64,000 nucleotides of DNA. Source: Ferrovibrio sp036381655. Its GTDB lineage: Bacteria > Pseudomonadota > Alphaproteobacteria > Ferrovibrionales > Ferrovibrionaceae. The position numbers and the translations under genes were made by a program. Shown one piece after another: positions 26,516 to 34,469 of this stretch. Location: NCBI RefSeq assembly GCF_036381655.1, contig NZ_DASVCJ010000026.1, positions 70,625-134,624 of the forward strand, in the 5' to 3' direction. The notes under the pieces were generated by a model that saw only the letters and a program-made list of their open reading frames with translations, did not search any database and was not told where the DNA came from. Numbering within the stretch: the stretch's first letter is position 1; every line of letters begins with the position of its first letter.

Positions 26516-26572
26516 TATCTGCCTCCTCGTTCCCTTTGGTTTTATGGAAAACGCAAACGCCTGACGCTGAAC

Positions 26573-27157
26573 TTACCTCAGACCATCCTCACCCCTGATC
26601 TCGCTTGCCTGCAAGCCGCCGACCCGATGATGCACGCGCGGCCCCGTGCTCATGGCGAGAATGAAAAGGATCTCGTTGTCCCGCGGCCCGTCCGGAACGC
26701 CGAATTCGAAGGCGTCGAAATGGCTGCGCACATAGGCCGCATTGATGTGATGCAGCGGAATATCGATGCGGCAGCCGACGCCGCCCACCTTGGTCGACGA
26801 CGGCACGATCGCCTTGGCGCCACCCAGCACCTCGCGCATGCTGTAGCCGCCCGGCACGTGCCACAGCGCGCCATGCTCGAGTTCGCCGCCGGCGCCGACA
26901 ATGGAGCCTTTGCCATAGGCTTCGATGGCTTTCGGATCGCCGCCGAGCGCAGCGACCAGCCGCTTGCTCAGGTCGATCCCCAGCGGCTTCAGCGCCTCCA
27001 TCATCGGCGTGATGTCGGTCTCGTAGCGGCCGGCATAGGGATTGCGCAGTACTGCGCCGATGGCGCCGCGCCGCGGCGGTTTCGCCGCCTTCGGGCCACC
27101 CTCGTGGAAAATCTCTTCCGTGCTCAAGACGATCTTGCGGACCTCTACCAGACTCAT
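26573..27157 (-). CDS. Amino acid synthesis family protein (DUF1185)
   Basis: A 194-residue protein of the PF06684/DUF1185 family, whose true reaction is unproven despite its name. Readable conserved parts are VRKIVLSTEEIFHEGG, GAVLRNPYAGRYETDI, YGKGSIVGAGGELEHGALWHVPGGYSMREVLGGAKAIVPSSTKVGGVGCRIDIPLHHINAAYVRSHFD and a C-terminal RDNEILFILAMSTGPRVHHRVGGL. The invariant-looking histidines, glutamate and glycine-rich stretch suggest an enzyme active site. It lies four bases after the UPF0280 gene and 57 bp before the binding-protein gene. Within this operon it is a candidate for a late step or for handling the ring-opened product. Confidence 0.85.
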   Translation of the reverse strand: MSLVEVRKIVLSTEEIFHEGGPKAAKPPRRGAIGAVLRNPYAGRYETDITPMMEALKPLGIDLSKRLVAALGGDPKAIEAYGKGSIVGAGGELEHGALWHVPGGYSMREVLGGAKAIVPSSTKVGGVGCRIDIPLHHINAAYVRSHFDAFEFGVPDGPRDNEILFILAMSTGPRVHHRVGGLQASEIRGEDGLR

Positions 27158-27160
27158 CTC

Positions 27161-28042
27161 CTACCCCGCAATCCTTCTTCGATCTTCCAGCAGAGCTTCG
27201 CCGCCCATGACGGCACTTTCGCCCTGCAACGATAAAAACGCTGCCTGAATCAAACCGCGGCGGCGCAAATCTTGGGCGATGGCCGTGCCCGACGACAAGG
27301 CTTCCTGAACGGCAAAAAACGGCAGTACACCAACAGTCACCGTCACCGGCAGGTCGCCAAGATCAGTATCATCTCGCAAACTTCGTGCCGGCGCCCGCTC
27401 GATCGCCGGATGATCGACATTGACGGCATTGGCGACGATCGTCGCAGCGGCATCGGCGGCGGCGGCGTTTTCGGCCAAAATCGTGACGGCATCGGCAATG
27501 CCGAGGGAGAACGAGCGGCCTCGCCAGCCCGAGGTTGCAAGCCCGCGAGACGGCGCCGTGGAATTCAAGGTGGCAATGGCATCCAGATGTGGATGCTCCG
27601 GGTTGCAGACCACAGCCGCCCGCATGCTTTGCCCCGCACCCAGATGAAAGGCGATGTCGCCGCCATTATTGACATAAGCCCGATCCAGGGCATTGTCCGC
27701 CAGCATCGCTGCCATGATCTCGTCGGCAACCGCGCCGGCCACCGCAGCCATTGGCGTGATGAAAACGCCTCGATGGGGCCAGCAGGCCTCGGCCATGCGA
27801 CGCGCGACCGGACCGCGGAACAGCGGATGGACGTTGCCGAGCGGCCGGCGCAGCGCTTCGAGCTCGCCGACCAGCACCGTCAGGATATCCTGAAAGCGGA
27901 CCCAGGCCTGCCGATAGGCTTTGATGACGGCATCCTCGGCCCCGAAAGCCTCGATGATGAGATCGATCGGGCCGTGCTGCATATGCAGCCGCCGGCCGCC
28001 GCCCGCTTCGGTACCCAGCCATGCCGCCTGCGGCCCGCTCAT
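27161..28042 (-). CDS. UPF0280 family protein
   Basis: A 293-residue member of UPF0280 (COG2122), a family distantly related to the flavin transferase ApbE, function unknown. Family features are LHMQHGPIDLIIEAFG, GPVARRMAEACWPHRGVFITPMAAVAGAVADEI, and YVNNGGDIAFHL followed by GLATSGWRGRSFSLGIADAVTILA. The paired NNGGD and ATSG motifs mirror the ApbE FMN-transfer core. The ATG at 28042 overlaps the preceding gene's stop by four bases. If it transfers flavin, the reductase encoded immediately upstream would be an obvious target; that is a hypothesis. Confidence 0.85.
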   Translation of the reverse strand: MSGPQAAWLGTEAGGGRRLHMQHGPIDLIIEAFGAEDAVIKAYRQAWVRFQDILTVLVGELEALRRPLGNVHPLFRGPVARRMAEACWPHRGVFITPMAAVAGAVADEIMAAMLADNALDRAYVNNGGDIAFHLGAGQSMRAAVVCNPEHPHLDAIATLNSTAPSRGLATSGWRGRSFSLGIADAVTILAENAAAADAAATIVANAVNVDHPAIERAPARSLRDDTDLGDLPVTVTVGVLPFFAVQEALSSGTAIAQDLRRRGLIQAAFLSLQGESAVMGGEALLEDRRRIAG

Positions 28043-29550
28043 GGCTGCTCCTCGGCGCTCGGTTTGGAGATCGGCCAGGGATTGTCGAGGCGCCATTCCT
28101 GCCGGCTGAGCCGCTGGCCGCGCAAAACGTCGTCCAACTGTATGACGTAATCCATATGGCCGCCGAGCGCGGCGTAATCCTCCCGCCGCATGGTGAACTC
28201 GATGGGCGCCACCAGGGCCGGCGTCGGCACGTAGCCGAAGGACTTGTCCGGCATGCGGGTGACATCGACCATGTAGGTGATGCCGCCGCCCGGCCAGACA
28301 TAGACCGGCGCGCCGCCGGAAGTGACCCGGGTCAGCCGGTCCTTGACCGACAGCGTCAGCCGCACCGGATTTTCGGTCACGCCCGCCCGCAACGATCCGC
28401 CGGCGCCAGCCATGAACAGCACGGTACACAGCGAAGGCTCGCAATTCTCGGCGATGCGATCGACGACCTTCTTGACCGGCGCCGGCATCGCGGCCGGCTG
28501 CGGCTTCAGATTTTCGTCCAGCACATACCAGCCGCTATGCTCGCCCGTGGTCGAAACCATCAGCAGGCGCAGGCCCGGCCAGGCAGTTTTGGGGTCGATG
28601 GTTTCGATGATCTCCAGCGGATCGGAGATATTCGTCCCGCCCCAGCCAAGGCCCGGCTCGGCGACCTGGAAATAGCGGCCCGGCGTGGACTTGCGTCCGC
28701 GCACGCGGATGCCCGACAGCTTCATGTCAAGAAAGCGGCCGGCCTGATGCTCGGTCAGAACGCCGGTGATGTGGTCGTCCACGACGATCACCTCATCGCA
28801 ATGGCCTTGCCATTGCTTGGCGAAGATACCGATCGTGGCGGAGCCGCAGCCAACGCGCATGCGCTCTTCGGGATTGCCGTTGACGACCGGCGGCTTGCCG
28901 GCCTGCACCACGACTTCGGCGCCGTCGTCGATCTGCAGGGTGACGGCGTCCTTGTTGCACAGCGCCAGAAGCGTATCGCAGGTGACCGTGCCCTCCTTCT
29001 TGCTGCCGCCGGTCAGGTGATGCACGCCGCCGATCGAGAGCATCTGCGAGCCGTATTCCGCCGTCGTGACATGGCCGACGGCCTCGCCATTGACGCGCAC
29101 GGTCGCCTGCTCGGAGCCGAGGAAACGGTCGGTGTCGATCTTCACCTTGACGCCGCAATAGCTGAAGATGCCCTCGGTCACGACGGTGACCATATCGATC
29201 CCGTCGTGCTGCGAGGACACGATGAACGGCGCGGGCTTATAGTCCGGATAGGTGGTGCCGGCGCCCACGCCGGTTACGAAGCTGGCAGTCGCCGGCTTCA
29301 CCGGCGGCGGCGCGGCAACGCTGCCGTTCCAGCCTTCGCTGCCCGACAGGAAAGGCACCAGATCGCCGCCCTGCGCGGCGGTACGGTCCGATATCACCAG
29401 GGGATCGACGCGGGTCAGCACGCCGTCGACGTTGGCGTAGCGGTCGCAGGCCCCCGCCTTGCCCGGCCGGATCCGGCACAAGACCGGGCAGGCGTCGCAG
29501 CGGACAACGTCGTCCTTGACGTTTTCAGTCTTGGAGACGGCCTGGCTCAT
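28039..29550 (-). CDS. 6-hydroxynicotinate reductase-like iron-sulphur protein
   Basis: A 503-residue protein of the family named after 6-hydroxynicotinate reductase of nicotinate fermentation. That enzyme reduces 6-hydroxynicotinate to 1,4,5,6-tetrahydro-6-oxonicotinate with a flavin and iron-sulphur centres. An N-terminal cysteine cluster is present (C18, C21, C25 and C35: RCDACPVLCRIRPGKAGACD), fit for a [4Fe-4S] centre. Later conserved parts are SSQHDGIDMVTVVTEGIFSYCGVKVKIDTD, RMRVGCGSATIGIFAKQW and VVDDHITGVLTEHQAGRFL. It begins 12 bp after the molybdopterin hydroxylase gene with a GGGAGG ribosome binding site. Context supports reduction of a hydroxylated N-heteroaromatic acid. The exact substrate is inferred. 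Confidence 0.85.
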   Translation of the reverse strand: MSQAVSKTENVKDDVVRCDACPVLCRIRPGKAGACDRYANVDGVLTRVDPLVISDRTAAQGGDLVPFLSGSEGWNGSVAAPPPVKPATASFVTGVGAGTTYPDYKPAPFIVSSQHDGIDMVTVVTEGIFSYCGVKVKIDTDRFLGSEQATVRVNGEAVGHVTTAEYGSQMLSIGGVHHLTGGSKKEGTVTCDTLLALCNKDAVTLQIDDGAEVVVQAGKPPVVNGNPEERMRVGCGSATIGIFAKQWQGHCDEVIVVDDHITGVLTEHQAGRFLDMKLSGIRVRGRKSTPGRYFQVAEPGLGWGGTNISDPLEIIETIDPKTAWPGLRLLMVSTTGEHSGWYVLDENLKPQPAAMPAPVKKVVDRIAENCEPSLCTVLFMAGAGGSLRAGVTENPVRLTLSVKDRLTRVTSGGAPVYVWPGGGITYMVDVTRMPDKSFGYVPTPALVAPIEFTMRREDYAALGGHMDYVIQLDDVLRGQRLSRQEWRLDNPWPISKPSAEEQP

Positions 29551-29562
29551 GCGAAGCCTCCC

Positions 29563-32292
29563 CTATTCCGCCGCCATCGGCATGTGTTGCAAAGCCGCAT
29601 GCAGGCGATGCGGCAGCACCGGCACTTCGGTGATCCGCACGCCCGTGGCATGCCGGATCGCACCGAGGATCGCCGGGGCGGTCGGCACCAGGCCCGGCTC
29701 ACCGACGCCCTTGGCGCCATAGGGGCCCAAAGGTTCCGCATCCTCGATCAGGATGCAATCGATCTCCGGCACATCGCCGACGGTCGGGATCAAGTAATCG
29801 TGCAGATTCTCCGTGCGGCCCGGCAGATATTCCTCCATCAAAGCCAGGCCCAGGCCCTGGGCGATGCCGCCCTGAATCTGTCCTTCCACCTGGGTCGGAT
29901 TGATCGCCTTGCCGACATCATGGGCGGCGATGATCTTCTTGACCTTGACGGTTCCGAGATCGGTATCGACTTCCACCAGGGCTATCTGCGCGGCGAAGCC
30001 ATAGGTCGCATAGGGCACGCCCTGACCGTCTTCGTCGAGCATCGTGGTCGGCGGATCGAATACGCCCTCGCCGAGCAGTACATCGGCATCCCGATTGAGG
30101 CGCGGAAGCTGCGCCAGATCGATCTGATGCGTGGTGCCCGTATCCGCGACTGTCAGTATCGTGCCATGCAAAGTCAGGCTGGCATCCATACCCGCATTGG
30201 CAAGCCGCAAAATCTGGCTGCGCAGATCGCGCGCCGCCAGTTCGGTCGCCTTGCCCGAGATGAAGGTCTGGCGGGAAGCCGAGGTCTTGCCGGCATCGGC
30301 GGTCCGGTCGGTATCGCCCATCACGTAGTCGAACAGCGCCATCGGCAGGCCGAGCGCATCGGCGGCAATCTGCGTGAGGATCGTATTGGAACCCTGGCCG
30401 ATATCGACGGCGCCGTTATACAGCATGACACGCCCATCGGCACGCAGCCCGACGCGCATGCGCGACGGATTGGACATCGAGGTATTGCCGATGCCGTACC
30501 ACATGCAGCCGATGCCGATGCCGCGCCGCAGATTCTTCCGGCGGGCGTTGAACCGCTCCGCTTCGGCGCCGAGCGCGTCCCAATGCGGCTTCAAGGCGTC
30601 AAGGCATTGCGGCAAGCCGGCCGAATGCGCGAGCTTCTGGTTCGTGGCGGTCAGGTCGCCGGCGCGGATCGCGTTGATGCGGCGCATTTCCAGACGGTCG
30701 ATGCCCAGCTTGAGGGCCAAATCGTCCATCAGTGTCTCATGCGCAATCGCCGCCTGCGGTACGCCGAAACCGCGGAAGGCGCCGGCCGGCGGTGCGTTGG
30801 TGAACAGCGCTCTGCCCCAGTTCTTGACATGCGGAACCCGGTACGGGCCCGTGGCGTGCACCGGCACGCGATTGGCGACCGTCGGGCCCCAGCTCGCATA
30901 GGCGCCGGTGTCGAAATCCGCCCAGGTCTCGACGGCGGTCAGGCGGCCCTGAGCGTCGCAGGCGAATTTCGCCGTGATCCGCGCCGGATGCCGCTTGGTG
31001 CTCGCCGCCATGCTTTCCGGCCGCGTATAGACGCAGGCCACCGGCTTGCCCAGGGTCCAGGCCGCCAGGGCGATCAGCGGCTGCACCGAAAGATCGAGCT
31101 TGCCGCCGAATCCGCCGCCGCAGGCGGTCGGCACCACCCGGATGCGATCCGGCGGCAACTGCATCACCCCGGCGATCTCGTCACGATCCATGTAAGGCGT
31201 CTGCGTCGTGGCATGAATTTCGATGCGCTCGCCGACGCGAACCGCCCAGCCGGCTTCCGGCTCGATATAGGCATGCTCGACGAAGCTGGTCTGGAACAGG
31301 CCCTCGGCCAGAGCGGCAGCCTCGGCGAAGCCCTTCGCCACATCGCCCTTCTTCACACCACCTTCGATCAGCAGGTTGCCCGGCTTGTCCGCCTGCACGA
31401 GCCTGGCATCCGAGGCCGCGGCCGCGATCACGCCGACGATGGGCGCCTCCGCCTCGTAATGGATCGGCAATTCGCCGGGCCGGACCGCCTCGACGGACTC
31501 GCGCGGGCCTACCAGGGCAACGACGGCCTCGCCTTTGTAGCGCACCAGGCCATCGGCCAGAACCGGCTGGTCCTTGATATCCGGATAGATGCCATAGCCA
31601 TTGCGCGGCACGTCGCCGGCGGTGAAGACGCGGGTCAGGCCGTATTTCTGAACGATCGGCGCAAAGTCGCCGAGCGTGAATGTCGCCCGCGCATGCGGCG
31701 AGCGGATGACGCGGACCCAGAGCGCGTCGGCGGGAATGTAGTCGGCGCCGTAGCGCTCGCGTCCAGCCACTTTGGCAAGGCCATCGACCTTGGTGCTGCG
31801 TGCCCCCACCGCCGCGCCTGCAACGGGAAGATCAGGCACCGGTATCGTCCGCGCCGCATCCAGCACGGCTTCGACGATCTTGCGGTAGCCGGTGCAGCGG
31901 CACAGCACGCCGCCGATGGCGTCCATCACCTCCTGCTCGCTCGGCTTGGCCTTCTCCGCCAGCAGGTCGGTAGCGGCCATCAGCATGCCGGGCGTGCAGA
32001 TGCCGCATTGCGCCGCGCCATGCTTGAGGAAACTGCGCTGCAGGCGGGACAGGGTGCCATGCGCCTCCAGGCCTTCGACGGTCGCCACCGGCCGGCCGGC
32101 CGCCTGCGCGACCGGCGTCAGGCAGGCGCAAACCTGCCTGCCCTCCAGCATCACCGTGCAAGCGCCGCAATCGCCGGCATTGCAGCCGACCTTGGTGCCG
32201 ATAAGCCCGAGATCGTCGCGCAGCACGTCGCTCAGCCGCTTCAGCGGCGAGCCATGATAGGTATGCGCTTTGCCGTTTACGATCAGCCGCAT
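29563..32292 (-). CDS. Xanthine dehydrogenase family hydroxylase: fused [2Fe-2S] and molybdopterin subunits
   Basis: A 909-residue molybdenum hydroxylase. The N terminus is a plant-type [2Fe-2S] domain (C37, C42, C45, C57), then a helical [2Fe-2S] domain (AQCGICTPGM; GVLCRCTGYRKIVEAV). From about residue 165 comes the molybdopterin subunit (TKVDGLAKVAGRERYGADY; ACGGGFGGKLDL; GAFRGFGVPQAAIAHE; VDIGQGSN; AHDVGKAINP). The catalytic glutamate is in GAKGVGEPGLVPTAPAI. Size and domain order equal Desulfovibrio aldehyde oxidoreductase. FAD is supplied by the gene directly upstream. Expected reaction: water-derived hydroxylation of an N-heteroaromatic ring (nicotinate or similar) or an aldehyde. Confidence 0.93.
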   Translation of the reverse strand: MRLIVNGKAHTYHGSPLKRLSDVLRDDLGLIGTKVGCNAGDCGACTVMLEGRQVCACLTPVAQAAGRPVATVEGLEAHGTLSRLQRSFLKHGAAQCGICTPGMLMAATDLLAEKAKPSEQEVMDAIGGVLCRCTGYRKIVEAVLDAARTIPVPDLPVAGAAVGARSTKVDGLAKVAGRERYGADYIPADALWVRVIRSPHARATFTLGDFAPIVQKYGLTRVFTAGDVPRNGYGIYPDIKDQPVLADGLVRYKGEAVVALVGPRESVEAVRPGELPIHYEAEAPIVGVIAAAASDARLVQADKPGNLLIEGGVKKGDVAKGFAEAAALAEGLFQTSFVEHAYIEPEAGWAVRVGERIEIHATTQTPYMDRDEIAGVMQLPPDRIRVVPTACGGGFGGKLDLSVQPLIALAAWTLGKPVACVYTRPESMAASTKRHPARITAKFACDAQGRLTAVETWADFDTGAYASWGPTVANRVPVHATGPYRVPHVKNWGRALFTNAPPAGAFRGFGVPQAAIAHETLMDDLALKLGIDRLEMRRINAIRAGDLTATNQKLAHSAGLPQCLDALKPHWDALGAEAERFNARRKNLRRGIGIGCMWYGIGNTSMSNPSRMRVGLRADGRVMLYNGAVDIGQGSNTILTQIAADALGLPMALFDYVMGDTDRTADAGKTSASRQTFISGKATELAARDLRSQILRLANAGMDASLTLHGTILTVADTGTTHQIDLAQLPRLNRDADVLLGEGVFDPPTTMLDEDGQGVPYATYGFAAQIALVEVDTDLGTVKVKKIIAAHDVGKAINPTQVEGQIQGGIAQGLGLALMEEYLPGRTENLHDYLIPTVGDVPEIDCILIEDAEPLGPYGAKGVGEPGLVPTAPAILGAIRHATGVRITEVPVLPHRLHAALQHMPMAAE

Positions 32293-32298
32293 GGGCCA

Positions 32299-33153
32299 TC
32301 ACCCTCCATTCTGCTTGGCAAGCGCGGCCAGCGCGCGACGGACCAACACCACGGCAGCCTCTCGCCGATAGGCGGCATTCGCGCGCACATCGTCGATCGG
32401 CGACAAGGGTTCGAAATGCTCCGGCTTGACCCTGTTGGCCAAGGCGGCATTCAGCCGCCGGCCAATCAGCTCCGCCTCGAGATAAGGCAGACGCTGGGCG
32501 ACCTCCGAGCAGGCGCCGACCGCGACATTCGCCGCCGCGACCACATCGCCCTCGCTTTCCAGCACGACACCGACCATGGCGATCGAGATCACCAGATAGG
32601 AACGCGCGCCAAGCTTGAGGAAAATGCTGCTCGCGTCATGCTTCGGCCGCGGCACCAGGATGGCCGAAACCAGTTCGCCCGGCTTCAGCGACGTCCGCCG
32701 GTTGCCGGTGATGAAATCGGACAGGGCTGCTTCCCGGCACTGGCCGCGGCCGCGGATTTCGACCTTGGCGCGCATGGCCAGCAACGGGGGAACGCTGTCG
32801 GCGGCGGGCGAGGCATTGCACAGATTGCCGGCTATCGTACCGGCATTCTGGATCTGCCGGCCGCCGATCTCGCGCCCCGCCTGTTTCAGCCCGTCGAAAA
32901 GCGGCGGCAGCTCGGCCGCGACCAGCTCGCTCCAGGTCGTCGTCGCGCCCAGCCGCCAGCCCTCTTCGGTTTCGCTGATGCCGCGCAGATCGGGAATCGC
33001 GGTGATATCGAGGACATCATCGTCCAGCGCGCGGCCAACCCGGGCCGGATAGAAATCCGTGCCGCCGGCAAGAATGACCGGATGATGCGCTCCGGCAGCG
33101 CTTAAACTGGCCAATGCCTCATCGAGGCTGGTCGGACGCAAATAAGACGCCAT
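32299..33153 (-). CDS. FAD-binding subunit of xanthine dehydrogenase family hydroxylase
   Basis: A 284-residue FAD subunit (CO dehydrogenase medium-chain type). FAD-contact motifs are VILAGGTDFYPARVG near residue 28, RQIQNAGTIAGNLCNASPAADSVPPLLA near 105, and the C-terminal CO_deh_flav_C domain (VAVGACSEVAQRLPYLEAELIG; IDDVRANAAYRREAAVVLVRRAL). I start at the ATG at 33153, preceded by GGGAGG about 10 bases upstream; upstream codons are arginine/cysteine-rich and not family-like. It is the first structural gene after the MarR regulator and is followed six bases later by the fused subunit. Together they form the complete electron path Mo to Fe-S to FAD. Confidence 0.92.
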   Translation of the reverse strand: MASYLRPTSLDEALASLSAAGAHHPVILAGGTDFYPARVGRALDDDVLDITAIPDLRGISETEEGWRLGATTTWSELVAAELPPLFDGLKQAGREIGGRQIQNAGTIAGNLCNASPAADSVPPLLAMRAKVEIRGRGQCREAALSDFITGNRRTSLKPGELVSAILVPRPKHDASSIFLKLGARSYLVISIAMVGVVLESEGDVVAAANVAVGACSEVAQRLPYLEAELIGRRLNAALANRVKPEHFEPLSPIDDVRANAAYRREAAVVLVRRALAALAKQNGG

Positions 33154-33206
33154 CGGTCTCGGGGCCTCCCATCGGCACCGTGTGCACCTGCTCTCAGGCG
33201 GAACAC

Positions 33207-33226
33207 ATCGTTTGTACGCAAACAAT
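33207..33226. promoter_or_regulatory. Putative MarR operator
   Basis: ATCGTTTG-TACG-CAAACAAT is a 20-bp near-perfect palindrome (one mismatch per arm). It lies in the 170-bp gap between the marR stop and the first catabolic gene, 54 bp before that start. Size and symmetry fit a MarR dimer site. Control by the adjacent regulator is inferred. Confidence 0.6.
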
Positions 33227-33323
33227 GCTGCGACTCTCCCCCGCAGGAGTCAACGCCAAAATTTTGCGCCGCTGCCGCCTGAAGATCAGGCAACAGATGA
33301 ATTCCAGACTGAGCGGGAAAACG

Positions 33324-33782
33324 TCAGGTCAGACGCTTCAGCAGGGCGAGGAATTGCCGCTGTTCGTCCGGCGAGAGAGGATCGAGCGTTGCTTGCGTGA
33401 CCTTCGGCCCGTTCGCCACCAGCCGCGCCACCAATTCGCGCCCTGCCGGCGTCAGGCTTAGACAGCGGCGGCGCTTGTCATTCTTGTCCGGTCGATGGGA
33501 AATCAGCTTGCGCGCGGTCAGGCGGCGGATCACGCCCTGGATCGTGGCCGGATCCATGGCCGTCAGGCGCCCGAGGTGATTCTGCGAAAGCTCCCCCATT
33601 TCATAGAGCTTGACCAGGGCGGCATATTGCGTGGTGGTGACCTGCGCATCGCCGATCATCGCCAGGAAAAGCGCCGTATGGCGCTGATGGGCCCGCCGGA
33701 TCAGATGCCCGACCTGATCCTCCAACACATATCCCTCCGGCAGGGCGGTTGGGGGACTTTTGACCTCGGGCTTGGTGTTCAT
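33324..33782 (-). CDS. MarR family transcriptional regulator (likely controls the heterocycle operon)
   Basis: A 152-residue winged-helix regulator. Residues 25-50 form the dimerisation helix (DQVGHLIRRAHQRHTALFLA). The wHTH reads TTTQYAALVKLYEMGELSQNHLGRLTAMDPATIQGVIRRLTARKLI, and the wing SHRPDKNDKRRRCLSLTPAG is the canonical D.R...L.LT..G. It lies upstream of and in the same direction as the catabolic genes, separated by a gap with a palindrome. The MarR regulators NicR (Pseudomonas putida) and BpsR (Bordetella) repress nicotinate catabolism and respond to 6-hydroxynicotinate, so a ring intermediate is a plausible ligand here. That is an analogy. Confidence 0.9.
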   Translation of the reverse strand: MNTKPEVKSPPTALPEGYVLEDQVGHLIRRAHQRHTALFLAMIGDAQVTTTQYAALVKLYEMGELSQNHLGRLTAMDPATIQGVIRRLTARKLISHRPDKNDKRRRCLSLTPAGRELVARLVANGPKVTQATLDPLSPDEQRQFLALLKRLT

Positions 33783-33865
33783 TGCGATCGATCGGCTTCC
33801 GGTTACACCTGGAGAGACAGATTAGCTGGATCGCGACAGCCGGGCCAAGGCTGTTCGCCAGCCGC

Positions 33866-34426
33866 TCAAAGGACCTTGGTTTCGGCTTCCTTGCCGCGGG
33901 TAACGAGGCTCAGCCCGCGCCGCCCGGTTTCCAGCACCGTGCAGGAGCAGTAGTCGGGATGCATGATGACCAGCCGGTCGTCCTTGAGTGCCGCGCCGAT
34001 GGCCGCGTTGATCACCATGAAATGCGTGAAGATCACGGCATCGTACCGCGACGATTTGAGCATGCCGATCAGGCCCTCGCGCCAGGCGCGGATGATCGGC
34101 GGCTGGGCGTTGAACTTCTGGGTGGCGATCTGCTGCAGCCAGGGTCCACGCGCCTTGATGCCGCGCTCGGCCACCTCCGGGGGGGTGGGGATTTCGCTGA
34201 AGGCCGCGTTGACCTCGGGCAGGATGCCCCAGCGATTCGCGAGCGGCAACGCGCTTTCCCGCGCCCGCTCCAAGGGCGAGGTCAGAATCTGCATGGGCCC
34301 AAGCGACTCGAGCTGCAGCGCCAAATCCACCGCCGCTTCCTTGCCGTCCTCCGAAAGCCCCGGATCGGGATCCTCGTCGAATCGCGCGGCCGCTTTTGCG
34401 TGACGCACGAGATAAAGCCGTGCCAT
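33866..34426 (-). CDS. SixA-like histidine phosphatase
   Basis: A 186-residue histidine phosphatase. The phosphate pocket opens with MARLYLVRHAKAAARFDEDPDPGLSEDG, where RHA holds the phospho-accepting histidine. The second arginine is in LTSPLERARESALPLA and the second histidine in VIFTHFMVINAAIG. The short size and start match SixA-type phosphohistidine phosphatases rather than phosphoglycerate mutase. The ATG at 34426 has GAGGGGG just upstream; longer frames are arginine-rich and spurious. It precedes nothing on its strand for 84 bp and may share a transcript with the MBL and M20 genes upstream. Confidence 0.85.
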   Translation of the reverse strand: MARLYLVRHAKAAARFDEDPDPGLSEDGKEAAVDLALQLESLGPMQILTSPLERARESALPLANRWGILPEVNAAFSEIPTPPEVAERGIKARGPWLQQIATQKFNAQPPIIRAWREGLIGMLKSSRYDAVIFTHFMVINAAIGAALKDDRLVIMHPDYCSCTVLETGRRGLSLVTRGKEAETKVL

Positions 34427-34469
34427 TCCCCCTCTCTTCCTGCGCGCCCCGCGCCGTTTGGCGGATCGA

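Noticed and set aside
24095..27235. A forward open frame of about 1,045 codons opposite the permease and binding-protein genes
   Set aside because: Same artefact: the opposite strand holds complete Liv-type genes with conserved motifs and correct starts, while this frame has repetitive Asp/Gln/Arg composition.
28021..33105. A forward open frame of about 1,690 codons opposite the Mo-hydroxylase genes
   Set aside because: It is an antisense shadow of four well-supported reverse genes. Composition is rich in Arg, His, Ala and Gly with no domain, as expected of GC-rich complementary frames.
28039..33153. Firm assignment of the reverse locus to nicotinate degradation
   Set aside because: The Mo-hydroxylase and reductase families act on several heterocycles, and the typical enamidase is missing, so only an N-heteroaromatic acid can be proposed.
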